Of a DNA stretch of 64,000 bases, positions 1-9,619 are shown one piece after another. The translations under genes were made by a program, and so were the position numbers. The stretch's first letter is position 1. Every line of letters starts with the position of its first letter. The stretch spans positions 480,028 through 544,027 of the forward strand of contig NZ_CP059225.1 of NCBI RefSeq assembly GCF_014251655.1. Reading direction: 5' to 3'. The notes beneath the pieces were generated by a model that was not told the DNA's origin, ran no database searches, and worked only from the letters and a program-made list of their open reading frames with translations. This stretch comes from Blattabacterium cuenoti. Its GTDB lineage: Bacteria > Bacteroidota > Bacteroidia > Flavobacteriales > Blattabacteriaceae.

Positions 1-1125
1 AAGTTGAGATAAAGCTATTATAGGAATGTCAAGTTCCTTCGCTATAGACTTCAAACTTCTAGAAATAATTGATATTTCTTGTTCTCTATTTTGAAATTTT
101 GGACCATGATCATGTATTCCCATTAATTGCATATAATCTATCAATATTAATTTTATTCCATGTTTGGATATTAAACGACGACACTTTGTACGTAAACTGA
201 ATACAGATAAAGAAGGAGTATCATCTATAAATAAAGGAGTTTCTTTTAGATTATTAGTTTTATGAATTAAACATTCCCAATCTAAATTAGATAAATTAGC
301 TCTTTTAATTTTATCTGAAGAAATACCAGTTTCCAAAGATATAAGCCTTGTAATTAATTGAATAGAAGACATTTCTAATGAAAAAATGATAACCGGAATT
401 TTTTGTTTCACCGCAATATTATTAACCATGGATAACATAAAAGTTGTTTTTCCCATACCTGGTCTAGAAGCTAGTATAATTAAATCGGAGTTTTGCCATC
501 CAGAAGTAATCTGGTCCATTCTATGAAATCCAGAAGATATTCCACTAACCCCTTCTTTTTCCGTTTTTTTTATTTTATCAATAGCCTTTTTTATCAGAGA
601 TTGAGTAGTTTCATATCTTTTTGTAATTAAATATTTTTGGTTTACTTCAAATAGTTTAGATTCTGCAGAATCCAAAAGATCAAAAACATCTGTAGTTTCT
701 TCATAACATTTTTGAATAATATCAGAAGATATACTAATTAATTTTCTCAAAATAAATTTTTGTAGAACTATACGACTATGATATTCTATATGTGCGGAAG
801 AAATCACTTTTTGTGTTAATTCAACCAAATAAAATTCTCCTCCTATGAATTCTAATTTTCCAATTTTTCTAAGTTCATTGGATACAGTGTACAAATCAAC
901 AGGTTTAGAGTTATGATATAACCTTTGTATAGCTAAAAAAATAGCTTGATGTGCTTTTTTGTAGAAAACTTCAGGAAAAAGTATATCCATAATTTCATCT
1001 AAACCCTTTTTGTCTATCATAAGAGCTCCTATGATAGTTTCTTCCAAATCTAATGCCTGAGGGGGGATCTTTATTTTTTTATAATGAAAATTATTTCCTT
1101 GTTTGGAACTATCTATTTGATTCAT
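1..1125 (-). CDS. dnaB: Replicative DNA helicase DnaB, C-terminus cut by the window edge
   Basis: This is the hexameric helicase that unwinds DNA ahead of the replisome. About 375 codons are visible. The N-terminal DnaB domain begins with the typical PPQALDLEE segment at about residue 21. The RecA-like ATPase domain carries the Walker A motif SRPGMGKTT near residue 220 and a DYMQL Walker B-type motif near the window edge. The ATG at 1123-1125 lies just before the conserved N-terminal domain, so the start looks secure. The remainder, including the last helicase motifs, lies to the left of base 1. It follows accA by 36 bases on the same strand, a Bacteroidota arrangement, and is probably the last gene of the block running down from 6805. 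No frameshift is seen in the visible part. Confidence 0.95.
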   Translation of the reverse strand, partial: MNQIDSSKQGNNFHYKKIKIPPQALDLEETIIGALMIDKKGLDEIMDILFPEVFYKKAHQAIFLAIQRLYHNSKPVDLYTVSNELRKIGKLEFIGGEFYLVELTQKVISSAHIEYHSRIVLQKFILRKLISISSDIIQKCYEETTDVFDLLDSAESKLFEVNQKYLITKRYETTQSLIKKAIDKIKKTEKEGVSGISSGFHRMDQITSGWQNSDLIILASRPGMGKTTFMLSMVNNIAVKQKIPVIIFSLEMSSIQLITRLISLETGISSDKIKRANLSNLDWECLIHKTNNLKETPLFIDDTPSLSVFSLRTKCRRLISKHGIKLILIDYMQLMGIHDHGPKFQNREQEISIISRSLKSIAKELDIPIIALSQL

Positions 1126-1161
1126 AATAAAATTAAAAAAAATATGCAAATGAATAAAAAT

Positions 1162-2115
1162 TTATTCATCAAAAAAACCTATGGAAATATACTTATTTTT
1201 TCTATTTCTAATCATAGATTCTATATCAATTGAAGATAATTCTTTATAATACTTTACAATTTTCTTTTTAACAATTTTATAAGCTTTATTTGGACAAAAA
1301 TGTGCTCCACCTAATGGTTCTTTAATAATATCATCTATAAGATTTAGCTTATGCATATCTCCTGCAGTAAGTTTTAATGCTTCTGCTGATTTTTCTTTTT
1401 GATCCCAATTACCCCAAAGTATTGTTGAACAGCTTTCTGGAGAAATAACAGAAAACCATGAATTTTCCATCATAGAAACTATATCTCCTATTCCAATCCC
1501 TAAAGCTCCACCACTAGCTCCTTCTCCTATAATTAAAATAATAATAGGAACTTTCAAACACATCATCTCATAAATATTTTTACCTATAGCTTCCCCCTGT
1601 CCTCTTTCTTCCGCTTCAATTCCAGGAAATGCTCCTGGAGTATCAATGAAACTTACGATAGGTTTACGGAACTTTTCTGCTAATTTCATAAGACGTAAAG
1701 CTTTTCTATATCCTTCTGGATTAGGCATTCCAAATCTCCTGTACTGTCTATCTTTAGTATTTTTTCCTTTTTGTGTCCCTATTAACATAAAAGTATGATC
1801 TTCTATTTTTCCAAAACCACCTACAATAGCTTTATCATCTCCAAAATTCCTATCTCCATGTAACTCTATAAAAGTTTTTTTTGTAATAAACTCTATATAA
1901 TCTAAAGTATAAGGTCTATTAGGATGTCTAGATAATTGTACTCTTTGCCAAGGAGTTAAATTATGATGTACTTTTTGAATAGTTTTTTCTAATTTTAATT
2001 TCAATTGATTACAAACTTCTTTCATATCCACTCCACTTTTTTCTTGAATCATAACGCAGTTTATATATTGATCTTGAATTTCTTGTATCGGTTTTTCAAA
2101 ATCTAAATATTCCAT
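1162..2115 (-). CDS. accA: Acetyl-CoA carboxylase carboxyltransferase subunit alpha
   Basis: This subunit works with AccD to move the carboxyl group from biotin to acetyl-CoA, giving malonyl-CoA for fatty acid synthesis. The protein has the AccA hallmarks: an N-terminal FLDFE-like segment ([10 protein letters not shown]), a GGFGKI strand, the [14 protein letters not shown] segment, [21 protein letters not shown], and the glycine-rich [14 protein letters not shown] oxyanion region. I chose the ATG at 2113-2115 because the family usually begins at MEYLDFE. An in-frame ATG at 2140-2142 would add nine residues and overlap the end of sdhB by four bases. At about 317 residues it has normal length. 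It is translated after sdhB, linking fatty acid synthesis and complex II genes in one transcription unit. Confidence 0.95.
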   Translation of the reverse strand: MEYLDFEKPIQEIQDQYINCVMIQEKSGVDMKEVCNQLKLKLEKTIQKVHHNLTPWQRVQLSRHPNRPYTLDYIEFITKKTFIELHGDRNFGDDKAIVGGFGKIEDHTFMLIGTQKGKNTKDRQYRRFGMPNPEGYRKALRLMKLAEKFRKPIVSFIDTPGAFPGIEAEERGQGEAIGKNIYEMMCLKVPIIILIIGEGASGGALGIGIGDIVSMMENSWFSVISPESCSTILWGNWDQKEKSAEALKLTAGDMHKLNLIDDIIKEPLGGAHFCPNKAYKIVKKKIVKYYKELSSIDIESMIRNRKNKYISIGFFDE

Positions 2116-2138
2116 TTTTAATACATTAAAAAAATTCA

Positions 2139-2903
2139 TCAAATAGTAAGTGAGTCTATATACTCATAATTCATGAAAGAAATATATTCTGTAGATATCC
2201 CCTTTGGACACTCTATTTCACATGCTTTAGTATTAGAGCAACTACCAAACCCTTCTTCGTCCATTTTATTAACCATATTGATTACTCTTCTTTTTCTTTC
2301 TATTTTACCTTGAGGTAATAAAGCAAATTGTGATACTTTTGCTGAAACAAATAACATAGCGGATCTATTTTTACATACAGCGACACATGCTCCACAACCT
2401 ATACATGTAGCTGCATCAAAAGCTTGATCTGCTTGATCTTTTGGTATAGGAATTATATTACCGTCTATCGTATTTCCAGATGTATTAACGGAAATAAATC
2501 CACCTGAAACCATAATTCTATCAAAAGAAGATCTATCCACTACAAGATCTTTAATAATGGGAAAAGGTTTAGCTCTCCATGGCTCTATATATATAGTTTG
2601 TTCATTACGAAAATGACGCATGTGCAATTGACAAGTTGTGGTTAAATTTTCTGGACCATGAGCTCTCCCATTAATATACAGAGAACACATTCCGCAAATT
2701 CCTTCACGACAATCATGATCAAATGATATGGAAGTATCTGATTCTTTTTTTTTACATATAATATGATCATTCAACAAATCTAACATTTCTAAAAATGAAC
2801 TATTAGGGGATATATTATATACTTGATAAGTTTTAAAAAAACCTTTTTCTTGATTATTGTTTTGTCTCCATATTTTTAACTTAAAATTCAAAAATTGATT
2901 CAT
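2139..2903 (-). CDS. sdhB: Succinate dehydrogenase / fumarate reductase iron-sulfur subunit
   Basis: SdhB passes electrons from the flavoprotein SdhA to the membrane quinone site through three iron-sulfur clusters. All ligand sets are visible: C65, C70, C73 and C91 for the [2Fe-2S] cluster; C167, C170, C173 and C177, then C222, C228 and C232, for the [4Fe-4S] and [3Fe-4S] clusters. The length, 254 residues, fits Bacteroidota type-B enzymes. It lies 11 bases downstream of sdhA on the same strand and just before accA. The order sdhC-sdhA-sdhB without sdhD is the usual Bacteroidota layout, in which one diheme SdhC forms the whole anchor. Confidence 0.96.
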   Translation of the reverse strand: MNQFLNFKLKIWRQNNNQEKGFFKTYQVYNISPNSSFLEMLDLLNDHIICKKKESDTSISFDHDCREGICGMCSLYINGRAHGPENLTTTCQLHMRHFRNEQTIYIEPWRAKPFPIIKDLVVDRSSFDRIMVSGGFISVNTSGNTIDGNIIPIPKDQADQAFDAATCIGCGACVAVCKNRSAMLFVSAKVSQFALLPQGKIERKRRVINMVNKMDEEGFGSCSNTKACEIECPKGISTEYISFMNYEYIDSLTI

Positions 2904-2914
2904 AAAATTATATT

Positions 2915-4951
2915 TTATTTATAAGAACGGGATTCTACTTTCACAAAAGTATAATTTAAATTTTCTTTATGCATTACTTCATCAAAAATAGGTCTGTTTT
3001 TTCTATATTCCCATACAGAAACATATTGATAATGAATATCATCTCTAAGAGCTTCTCCTTCTTTCGTTTGATATTCTTCTCTAAAATGACTTCCACAAGA
3101 TTCTTTTCTACTTAAAGCATCCATAGCCATTAATTCTCCCAATTCTAAAAAATCTGCTACACGTATAGCTTTTTCTAATTCATAATTTAATTTATCCTCA
3201 ATTTTTCCAGGAACAAAAACATTTTTCCAAAATTCATTACGAAGTTCTTGTATATTTTTTATAGCTTTAGATAATCCTATATGATTCCTATTCATTCCTA
3301 CATATTTCCACATAATATTTCCTAATTTTTTGTGAAAAAAATCAACACTTTTGTTCCCTTTATTTTTTTTAATAAGTTGATGAATAAAATCTTTTATATT
3401 TCTCTCAGATTTATCAAATTCTATCTGTTTTATAGATATTTTTTTTGTTTTACCTATGAATATAGATAGGTAATCTGTTATGGTAGATGGTAAAATAAAA
3501 TATCCATCAGCTAATCCTTGCATTAATGCAGATGCTCCTAATCTATTAGCTCCGTGATCGGAAAAATTAGCTTCTCCTATTACAAAACAACCAGGAATTG
3601 AAGACATTAGATTATAATCAACCCATAATCCTCCCATTGTATAATGAACTGCAGGATAAATTTTCATAGGAGTATGATAGGGATTTTTATCCGTTATTTT
3701 TTCATACATATGAAATAAATTTCCATATTTAGATTCTAACATTTTTTCTCCTAATCTTTTTTTTTCTAAATGATTATAATTTTTTATTCCAAGTTCATTG
3801 GCTTTTTCTTCCCCGTATCTGTCTATAGCATCATGAAAATCTAAAAAAACCCCTTCTTTAGTTTCATTATTTTCCACTCCCAATCCATTATCACAACGTT
3901 CTTTAGCCGCTCTAGAAGCAACATCTCTAGGGACAAGATTCCCAAATGAAGGATAACGTCTTTCCAAATAATAATCTCTTTCTTCCTCACTAATATCTTC
4001 AGGTTTTTTAGTACAATTCCGTATAGAAATAGCATCTTCAATTTTTTTTGGGACCCATATACGTCCATCATTTCTCAATGATTCAGACATTAACGTTAAT
4101 TTAGATTGATAATTTCCATGTATTGGAATACAAGTGGGATGAATTTGTGTGTAACAAGGATTAGCAAAAAACCCACCTTTTTTATGAACTTTCCATATGG
4201 CACTTGCATTAGATCCCATAGCATTCGTAGATAAAAAAAATACATTTCCATAACCTCCTGATGCTATTACTATAGCATGGGCCGCATGTCTTTCTATTTC
4301 TCCAGAAACAAGATTTCTAGTAATTATTCCTCTAGCCCTACCTTCTACGACTACTAAATCAAGCATTTCATGACGATTATACATTTTTATTCTTCCTTTT
4401 CCTATTTGTCTAGACATAGCAGAATAACAACCTAATAATAGTTGTTGTCCAGTTTGTCCTTTCGCATAAAAAGTTCTAGATACTTTTGTTCCTCCAAAAG
4501 ATCGAGTTTCTAAATATCCGGCATAATCTCTGGCAAATGGAACTCCTTGAGCAACGCATTGATCAATAATATGGGAAGATATTTCAGTCAATCGATAGAC
4601 ATTCGCTTCTCTAGATCGATAATCTCCTCCTTTAATTGTATCATAAAAAAGTTGATAAATAGAGTCATTATCTCCTTTATAATTTTTAGAAGCATTGATC
4701 CCACCTTGTGCCGCCACAGAATGTGCTCTTCTAGGAGAATCTTGATAACAGAATGCTTTTACCTGATATCCTAATTCAGATAAAGAAGCACTAACTGAAC
4801 CTCCTGATAGTCCTGTTCCAACTACAATAATTTCTATATCCTTTCTATTATTAGGAGATATTAATTTTAAAGTAGATTTATGATTTTTCCATTTTTGATT
4901 CAGTGCCCCTAATGGAATTTTAGAATTTAATTTTAAATAATTTTTAACCAT
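2915..4951 (-). CDS. sdhA: Succinate dehydrogenase / fumarate reductase flavoprotein subunit
   Basis: SdhA oxidises succinate to fumarate at a covalently bound FAD. The dinucleotide-binding fold is seen at residues 43-60 (VVGTGLSGG). H77 in [11 protein letters not shown] is the expected FAD-linked histidine. Later segments [20 protein letters not shown] and [15 protein letters not shown] are characteristic of the family and contribute substrate and FAD contacts. At 678 residues it is longer than proteobacterial SdhA (about 590), as is normal for Bacteroidota type-B enzymes. It sits between sdhC (9 bases upstream) and sdhB (11 bases downstream). No broken motif is seen. Confidence 0.96.
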   Translation of the reverse strand: MVKNYLKLNSKIPLGALNQKWKNHKSTLKLISPNNRKDIEIIVVGTGLSGGSVSASLSELGYQVKAFCYQDSPRRAHSVAAQGGINASKNYKGDNDSIYQLFYDTIKGGDYRSREANVYRLTEISSHIIDQCVAQGVPFARDYAGYLETRSFGGTKVSRTFYAKGQTGQQLLLGCYSAMSRQIGKGRIKMYNRHEMLDLVVVEGRARGIITRNLVSGEIERHAAHAIVIASGGYGNVFFLSTNAMGSNASAIWKVHKKGGFFANPCYTQIHPTCIPIHGNYQSKLTLMSESLRNDGRIWVPKKIEDAISIRNCTKKPEDISEEERDYYLERRYPSFGNLVPRDVASRAAKERCDNGLGVENNETKEGVFLDFHDAIDRYGEEKANELGIKNYNHLEKKRLGEKMLESKYGNLFHMYEKITDKNPYHTPMKIYPAVHYTMGGLWVDYNLMSSIPGCFVIGEANFSDHGANRLGASALMQGLADGYFILPSTITDYLSIFIGKTKKISIKQIEFDKSERNIKDFIHQLIKKNKGNKSVDFFHKKLGNIMWKYVGMNRNHIGLSKAIKNIQELRNEFWKNVFVPGKIEDKLNYELEKAIRVADFLELGELMAMDALSRKESCGSHFREEYQTKEGEALRDDIHYQYVSVWEYRKNRPIFDEVMHKENLNYTFVKVESRSYK

Positions 4952-4960
4952 TGAAAAATA

Positions 4961-5611
4961 TTAGTTTAAAAAAAACCAAATAGCGATAATAGAAAAACCG
5001 GAACAAATAAACAAAAAGTAAATAAACCCTAATCTTTTTATCCATCCAAATCTTTTTCTATTGGATAATCCTAAAGATTGAAAGGAAGATTGAAATCCAT
5101 GATTTAAATGAATTCCCAAAATAAAGAAAGAAAATACATATATAAATGTATATAAAGGATTCTTAAATAAAGAAACCACAATATGATAATCCGAAGTTAA
5201 ATGATAATATTTCATAGGGATCATGAAATTGATAAGATGTAAAATCAAAAAACAAAGAATTAAAATACCTGTATATATCATGGAACGACTACTGAACGTA
5301 GTAGTTAAATAAGAGGTCATTCCATAATCTACTTCTCCTTTTATTCTTCTATTTTTTAAATGCAATTTAATTCCAAATAATATATGAGTAATAAAACCCA
5401 TAGCAAGTATATATTCCATCCCTCGAATAAATAAGTTATTCCTCATGAAATAAACAGCTTCATTAAAAGTTTTTTCTCCTGAAAAAAGAAAAAGATTAAC
5501 ACTCAAATGCAATAACAAAAAAAACATAAGAAATATCCCTGTAATGGCCATAACCACTTTTTTCCCAATAGAAGATTGAAATAAATTATTATGATTCACT
5601 GATGATTCCAT
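4961..5611 (-). CDS. sdhC: Succinate dehydrogenase cytochrome b subunit (type B, single anchor)
   Basis: This is the membrane anchor of complex II and carries b-type heme and the menaquinone site. The 216-residue protein shows about five hydrophobic helices, roughly residues 20-42, 62-82, 111-131, 145-172 and 190-214. Histidines suited to heme ligation occur in LLHLSVN, FITHILFG, LILHLIN and GIHLNHGFQS. Its length and single-gene anchor match the Bacteroidota and Bacillus type-B enzymes rather than the split SdhC/SdhD pair. It opens the sdhCAB cluster and follows the cysteine desulfurase gene by 21 bases, which suggests co-transcription with that gene. Confidence 0.92.
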   Translation of the reverse strand: MESSVNHNNLFQSSIGKKVVMAITGIFLMFFLLLHLSVNLFLFSGEKTFNEAVYFMRNNLFIRGMEYILAMGFITHILFGIKLHLKNRRIKGEVDYGMTSYLTTTFSSRSMIYTGILILCFLILHLINFMIPMKYYHLTSDYHIVVSLFKNPLYTFIYVFSFFILGIHLNHGFQSSFQSLGLSNRKRFGWIKRLGFIYFLFICSGFSIIAIWFFLN

Positions 5612-5632
5612 ATTAAATAAAATAAGATATTT

Positions 5633-6805
5633 TTAGGAAAAATTTTTTTTTGTTTTAATTTTTTCTAAAGCTGTTACTAAAACATCTATATCTTTTTTTT
5701 CGTTAAAAATTCCAAATGAAATTCGAATAGGCATCCTTTTTTTCAATAAAGATTCATCTGTGATAGATTGAATAACGGAAGAAACTTGTGGAATATTACT
5801 ATAACATGAATTCCCTTTAGAAACAGATACCCCCATCAAATCTAAATGAAAATAGAATAAATGATCTTTTTTTTTTATTGGATATAAAATATTTAATATA
5901 GAAGGAATACTTTTATCAATATCAGATGATAATCCATTAAAAATAATATCTGGAATAATTTTTTTTAATTCAGAAATACAATATAATTTTAAATCCCTTA
6001 TTTTTTCTATATTTTTATAATAATTGCAACAGGATAATTGTAAAGCTTCTGAAAGACCAGCAATCCCATATGTATTTTCCGTTCCTGAACGGATTCCATA
6101 TTCTTGTAATCCTCCACTGATAAAAGATTTTATTTTCTTTAAAAAATGTTTTCTTATAAAAACGAATCCTACCCCTTTCGGTCCATAGAATTTATGTGCA
6201 CTTGCAGTAGCAAAATCTAAGGATAATTTATCCATATGTATAGGAAAGTTACCGATAACTTGAATAGTATCTGAATGAAAATAAGCATTATATTTTTTAC
6301 ATAAGAAAATAACTTGATCTAATTCTAATAAGTTTCCAATCTCATTATTAGCATACATTAAACTAACAAGTGTTTTTTTTAAGTAATTTTTTTTTAAAAG
6401 ATCTTCCATATGATTTAAATCAAGAATTCCCTTTTTTTGAATTTGAATAAAATTAATACATACTTTATATTTCTTATATAAACCTAATACTGTTTGTAAA
6501 ACAGAAGGATGTTCTAATTTAGAAGTCAAAATATGTTGTACTCCAAAATCTAATATAGAAGATTGTAATACAAGATTATTTGCTTCAGTTCCTCCAGAAG
6601 TAAAAATAATTTCATGGGGAGATGCCTTTATATTTTTTGCTATACGAATTCTAGATTCTTCTATGATAGAACGAGCTTCTCTTCCATAACTGTGTTGTAC
6701 TGAAGAAGGATTCCCAAATGAATATTTTAATATATTGGTCATTATTCTGATCACTTCATTTCTTATAGGAGTTGTTGCTGCATTATCTAGATATACTCGT
6801 TTCAT
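5633..6805 (-). CDS. Cysteine desulfurase (NifS/IscS family, PLP-dependent)
   Basis: The enzyme removes sulfur from L-cysteine as a persulfide for iron-sulfur clusters and tRNA thiolation. The N-terminus YLDNAATTP is the class signature. K205 in SAHKFYGPKG is the expected Schiff-base lysine, and C334 in KGNSCYSN is the expected persulfide cysteine. Length (390 residues) and motif spacing fit the NifS/IscS group more than SufS. It heads the minus-strand block leading into sdhCAB, whose products need three iron-sulfur clusters, so the placement makes sense. I do not assign iscS or nifS because the two are hard to separate from sequence alone. No scaffold gene is next to it. Confidence 0.9.
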   Translation of the reverse strand: MKRVYLDNAATTPIRNEVIRIMTNILKYSFGNPSSVQHSYGREARSIIEESRIRIAKNIKASPHEIIFTSGGTEANNLVLQSSILDFGVQHILTSKLEHPSVLQTVLGLYKKYKVCINFIQIQKKGILDLNHMEDLLKKNYLKKTLVSLMYANNEIGNLLELDQVIFLCKKYNAYFHSDTIQVIGNFPIHMDKLSLDFATASAHKFYGPKGVGFVFIRKHFLKKIKSFISGGLQEYGIRSGTENTYGIAGLSEALQLSCCNYYKNIEKIRDLKLYCISELKKIIPDIIFNGLSSDIDKSIPSILNILYPIKKKDHLFYFHLDLMGVSVSKGNSCYSNIPQVSSVIQSITDESLLKKRMPIRISFGIFNEKKDIDVLVTALEKIKTKKNFS

Positions 6806-6902
6806 TTAAAATTTGAATTATTTTTATTAACTAACATTACAAAAATAAATATATTATACTCAAAATATGTTGAGTATAAATATTTGTAAAAAATCTCATT
6901 TT

Positions 6903-6910
6903 TAATTTTG
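6903..6910 (+). promoter_or_regulatory. Possible -7 promoter element upstream of rny
   Basis: TAATTTTG fits the Bacteroidota -7 consensus TANNTTTG. A TTTG at 6883-6886 lies upstream with a 16-base spacer, slightly short of the usual 17-23. The element lies within the 231-base divergent region between the cysteine desulfurase and rny and would give a leader of about 120 bases. In such AT-rich DNA a chance match is quite possible. Confidence 0.25.
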
Positions 6911-7036
6911 TATCTTTATCAAGATCATATAAAATCTTTTTTATTAACAAAAAAAATTTTATAGTTCGTACATATTTTTTTTAAAAATGTTATGAAAATC
7001 TCTATTTTATTTTATATTTAAATTGAGATAATAACT

Positions 7037-8608
7037 ATGAAAATAGATGTTGGATTTTCGATTCTGATGGGGGTTGTGATTGGAATTGTATCATGTTATT
7101 TTTTTGGAAAAAAAACCATTTTAAAAAAATATATTCATCTATTAGAAAAGGCTAATTTTCAAGCAACAAAAATCATCAAAAATGCAGAAAAAGAAGGTGA
7201 ATCTATAAAAAAAAAGAAAATGATTCAAGCAAAAGAAAAATTTATAGAACTGAAATATAAACATGAAAAAGACGTTCATTTTAGAGAAAGAAAGATAATA
7301 GATATAGAAAATAAAACAAGAGAAAAAGAAAATAGATTATCTAAAGAAATAGAAATATATTTTAAAAAAAATAATCGTTTAGAAACACAAATACATGATT
7401 ATGAAATAAAATATAAAATTCTTAAAAAAAAACAAGAAGAATTTAAAAATATACATAAAAAACAGGTAGAATTTCTTGAAAAAATATCTCATTATTCTTC
7501 AGAAGAAGCGAGAAATGAATTAATGGATATTTTTAAAGAAGAAGCTAAAGTGAAAGCTCAATCCCATATACAAAATATTATAGAAGAATCACAATTAACA
7601 GCAAAAATGGAAGCAAAAAAGATAGTCATTCAAGCAATTCAAAGAATTGGAACAGAAGAAACTATTGAAAATGCTGTATCTGTTTTTAATATAGAATCAG
7701 ATGATGTAAAAGGTCGTATCATTGGACGGGAAGGAAGAAATATAAGAGCTTTAGAAAAAGCTACAGGAGTAGAAATTATAGTAGACGATACTCCAGAAGC
7801 TATACTTTTATCTTGTTTTAATCCTATACGAAGAGAAATAGCTAGATTATCCCTTCATAAACTAGTAGTAGATGGACGTATTCATCCAGCGAGAATTGAG
7901 GAAATCGTGGAAAGAACTGAGAAACAAATTGAAGAAGAAATAGTAGAAATAGGAAAAAAAAATATAATAGACCTAGGTATTCACGGAATACATACGGAAT
8001 TAATTCGAATGATAGGAAGAATGAAATATCGTTCTTCTTATGGTCAAAATCTTTTACAACATTCCCGTGAAGTTGCACATTTATCAGGAATATTAGCTTC
8101 CGAATTAGGTTTAAATGCTAAACTCGCAAAACGAGCAGGATTTCTACATGATATTGGAAAAATTCCTGAAAGAGAATCTGAACAACCCCATGCCATTCTA
8201 GGGATGCAATGGGCAGAAAAATATGGAGAAAATATGGAAATTTGTAATGCTATAGGATCACATCATGATGAGATAGAAATGAAAGTATTGATATCTCCTA
8301 TAGTTCAAATTGCAGATTCTATTAGTGGAGCTCGTCCAGGTGTTAGAAGAAATTCTTTTGAATCCTATTCAAAAAGATTAAAAAACTTGGAAAATATAGC
8401 CATTAGTTTTTATGGAGTTAACAAAGCTTTTGCTATACAAGCAGGAAGAGAATTACGTGTTCTGGTAGAGAGTGATAAAATAGATGATAAAAAAGCTTTT
8501 CAATTATCTTGTGATATTTCAGAAAAAATCAAAAATGAAATGACTTATCCAGGTCAGATAAAAGTAACAGTGATAAGAGAAACTAGAGCTGTACAAATAG
8601 CTAGATAA
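7037..8608 (+). CDS. rny: Ribonuclease Y
   Basis: RNase Y is the membrane-bound endoribonuclease that starts mRNA decay in bacteria lacking RNase E. Residues 5-24 form a membrane anchor, followed by a long lysine/glutamate-rich coiled coil (about 30-200). A KH RNA-binding domain holds [12 protein letters not shown] at 226-237. The metal-dependent HD domain has H342 in the QHSRE segment and HD at 371-372 in GFLHDIGK. At 523 residues it is full length. It is the first plus-strand gene after a divergent promoter region, and the DHS-like gene follows 11 bases downstream. PNPase is also present in the window (51.3 kb), so a basic degradation set is retained. Confidence 0.96.
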   Translation: MKIDVGFSILMGVVIGIVSCYFFGKKTILKKYIHLLEKANFQATKIIKNAEKEGESIKKKKMIQAKEKFIELKYKHEKDVHFRERKIIDIENKTREKENRLSKEIEIYFKKNNRLETQIHDYEIKYKILKKKQEEFKNIHKKQVEFLEKISHYSSEEARNELMDIFKEEAKVKAQSHIQNIIEESQLTAKMEAKKIVIQAIQRIGTEETIENAVSVFNIESDDVKGRIIGREGRNIRALEKATGVEIIVDDTPEAILLSCFNPIRREIARLSLHKLVVDGRIHPARIEEIVERTEKQIEEEIVEIGKKNIIDLGIHGIHTELIRMIGRMKYRSSYGQNLLQHSREVAHLSGILASELGLNAKLAKRAGFLHDIGKIPERESEQPHAILGMQWAEKYGENMEICNAIGSHHDEIEMKVLISPIVQIADSISGARPGVRRNSFESYSKRLKNLENIAISFYGVNKAFAIQAGRELRVLVESDKIDDKKAFQLSCDISEKIKNEMTYPGQIKVTVIRETRAVQIAR

Positions 8609-8619
8609 AAATAAAAATT

Positions 8620-9594
8620 ATGAAAGACTCTTCCATTACTTCTTTTGTTGAAAAATACTTTCTTCATTTTAATGCTTTAACTTTATTAGAAGCATCGAAA
8701 GCATATAAGTATCATATTCAAAATGATGGAAAAATGATGATTACATTAGCAGGAGCTATGAGTACTGCAGAATTAGGTAAGATTTTAGCTGAAATGATAC
8801 GAAAAGATAAAGTTCATATTATTTCTTGTACAGGAGCTAATTTAGAAGAAGATATATTGAACTTAATAGCACATTCTCATTATATAAAAATTTCTAATTA
8901 TAGAGATTTAACCCCATATGAAGAAAAAAAATTTTTAAAACAAGGATATAACAGAGTTACAGATACTTGCATTCCGGAAAAACAAGCTTTTAAACAATTA
9001 CAAAAACATATTTTTAAAGTTTGGGTAAAAGCTAAAAAAGAATCAAAACGTTATTTTCCTCATGAATATATTTATCAATTATTATTGGAAAATATTTTAG
9101 AACCTTACTACAATATAGATTCCAAAGATAGTTGGGTGTTAGCTGCTGCAAAAAAAAATTTACCTATAGTGGTTCCAGGATGGGAAGATAGTACTATAGG
9201 TAATATATTTTCTTCATATTGTATGAAAAAATTATTCGACCCCATTATTATAAAAAACGGGATTGAATACATGATGTATTTAGCCAAATGGTATCAAAAA
9301 GAATCAGTTCAACACAAAATAGGTTTTTTCCAAATAGGAGGAGGAATTTCTGGAGATTTTCCTATTTGCGTCGTTCCAATGCTTTCACAAGATGTAGGAA
9401 TTTATCCAACTCCATTTTGGGCATATTTTTGTCAGATTTCTGATTCTACTACTAGTTATGGTTCTTACTCAGGAGCTATTCCAAATGAAAAAATTACTTG
9501 GGGTAAATTAGACGAAAATACTCCAAAATTTATTATAGAGTCAGATGCTACTATAGTAGCTCCACTTATTTTTGCATATGTATTAAATATGTAA
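8620..9594 (+). CDS. Deoxyhypusine synthase-like protein (bacterial DHS family)
   Basis: The protein belongs to the NAD-dependent deoxyhypusine/homospermidine synthase family. In eukaryotes and archaea these enzymes transfer an aminobutyl group from spermidine to a lysine of eIF5A. Visible family features are LAGAMSTAELG (43-53), TGANLEED (71-78), PGWEDSTIGN (about 177-186), GGGISGDF, the serine/tyrosine-rich SYGSYSGAIPNEK, and K296 in TWGK, the position of the catalytic lysine of human DHS (K329). At 324 residues it is somewhat shorter than the eukaryotic enzyme (about 370). Bacteria have no eIF5A, so the acceptor must differ; some bacterial homologues make homospermidine or related polyamines. 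It lies between rny and lpd, and no polyamine gene adjoins it. The fold is secure but the substrate is not. Confidence 0.85.
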   Translation: MKDSSITSFVEKYFLHFNALTLLEASKAYKYHIQNDGKMMITLAGAMSTAELGKILAEMIRKDKVHIISCTGANLEEDILNLIAHSHYIKISNYRDLTPYEEKKFLKQGYNRVTDTCIPEKQAFKQLQKHIFKVWVKAKKESKRYFPHEYIYQLLLENILEPYYNIDSKDSWVLAAAKKNLPIVVPGWEDSTIGNIFSSYCMKKLFDPIIIKNGIEYMMYLAKWYQKESVQHKIGFFQIGGGISGDFPICVVPMLSQDVGIYPTPFWAYFCQISDSTTSYGSYSGAIPNEKITWGKLDENTPKFIIESDATIVAPLIFAYVLNM

Positions 9595-9619
9595 CTTTAT
9601 TGAAAAATATTTTCTACTA

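Noticed and set aside
3841-4071. 76-codon minus-strand frame within sdhA
   Set aside because: It overlaps conserved SdhA sequence in another frame and shows no family features.
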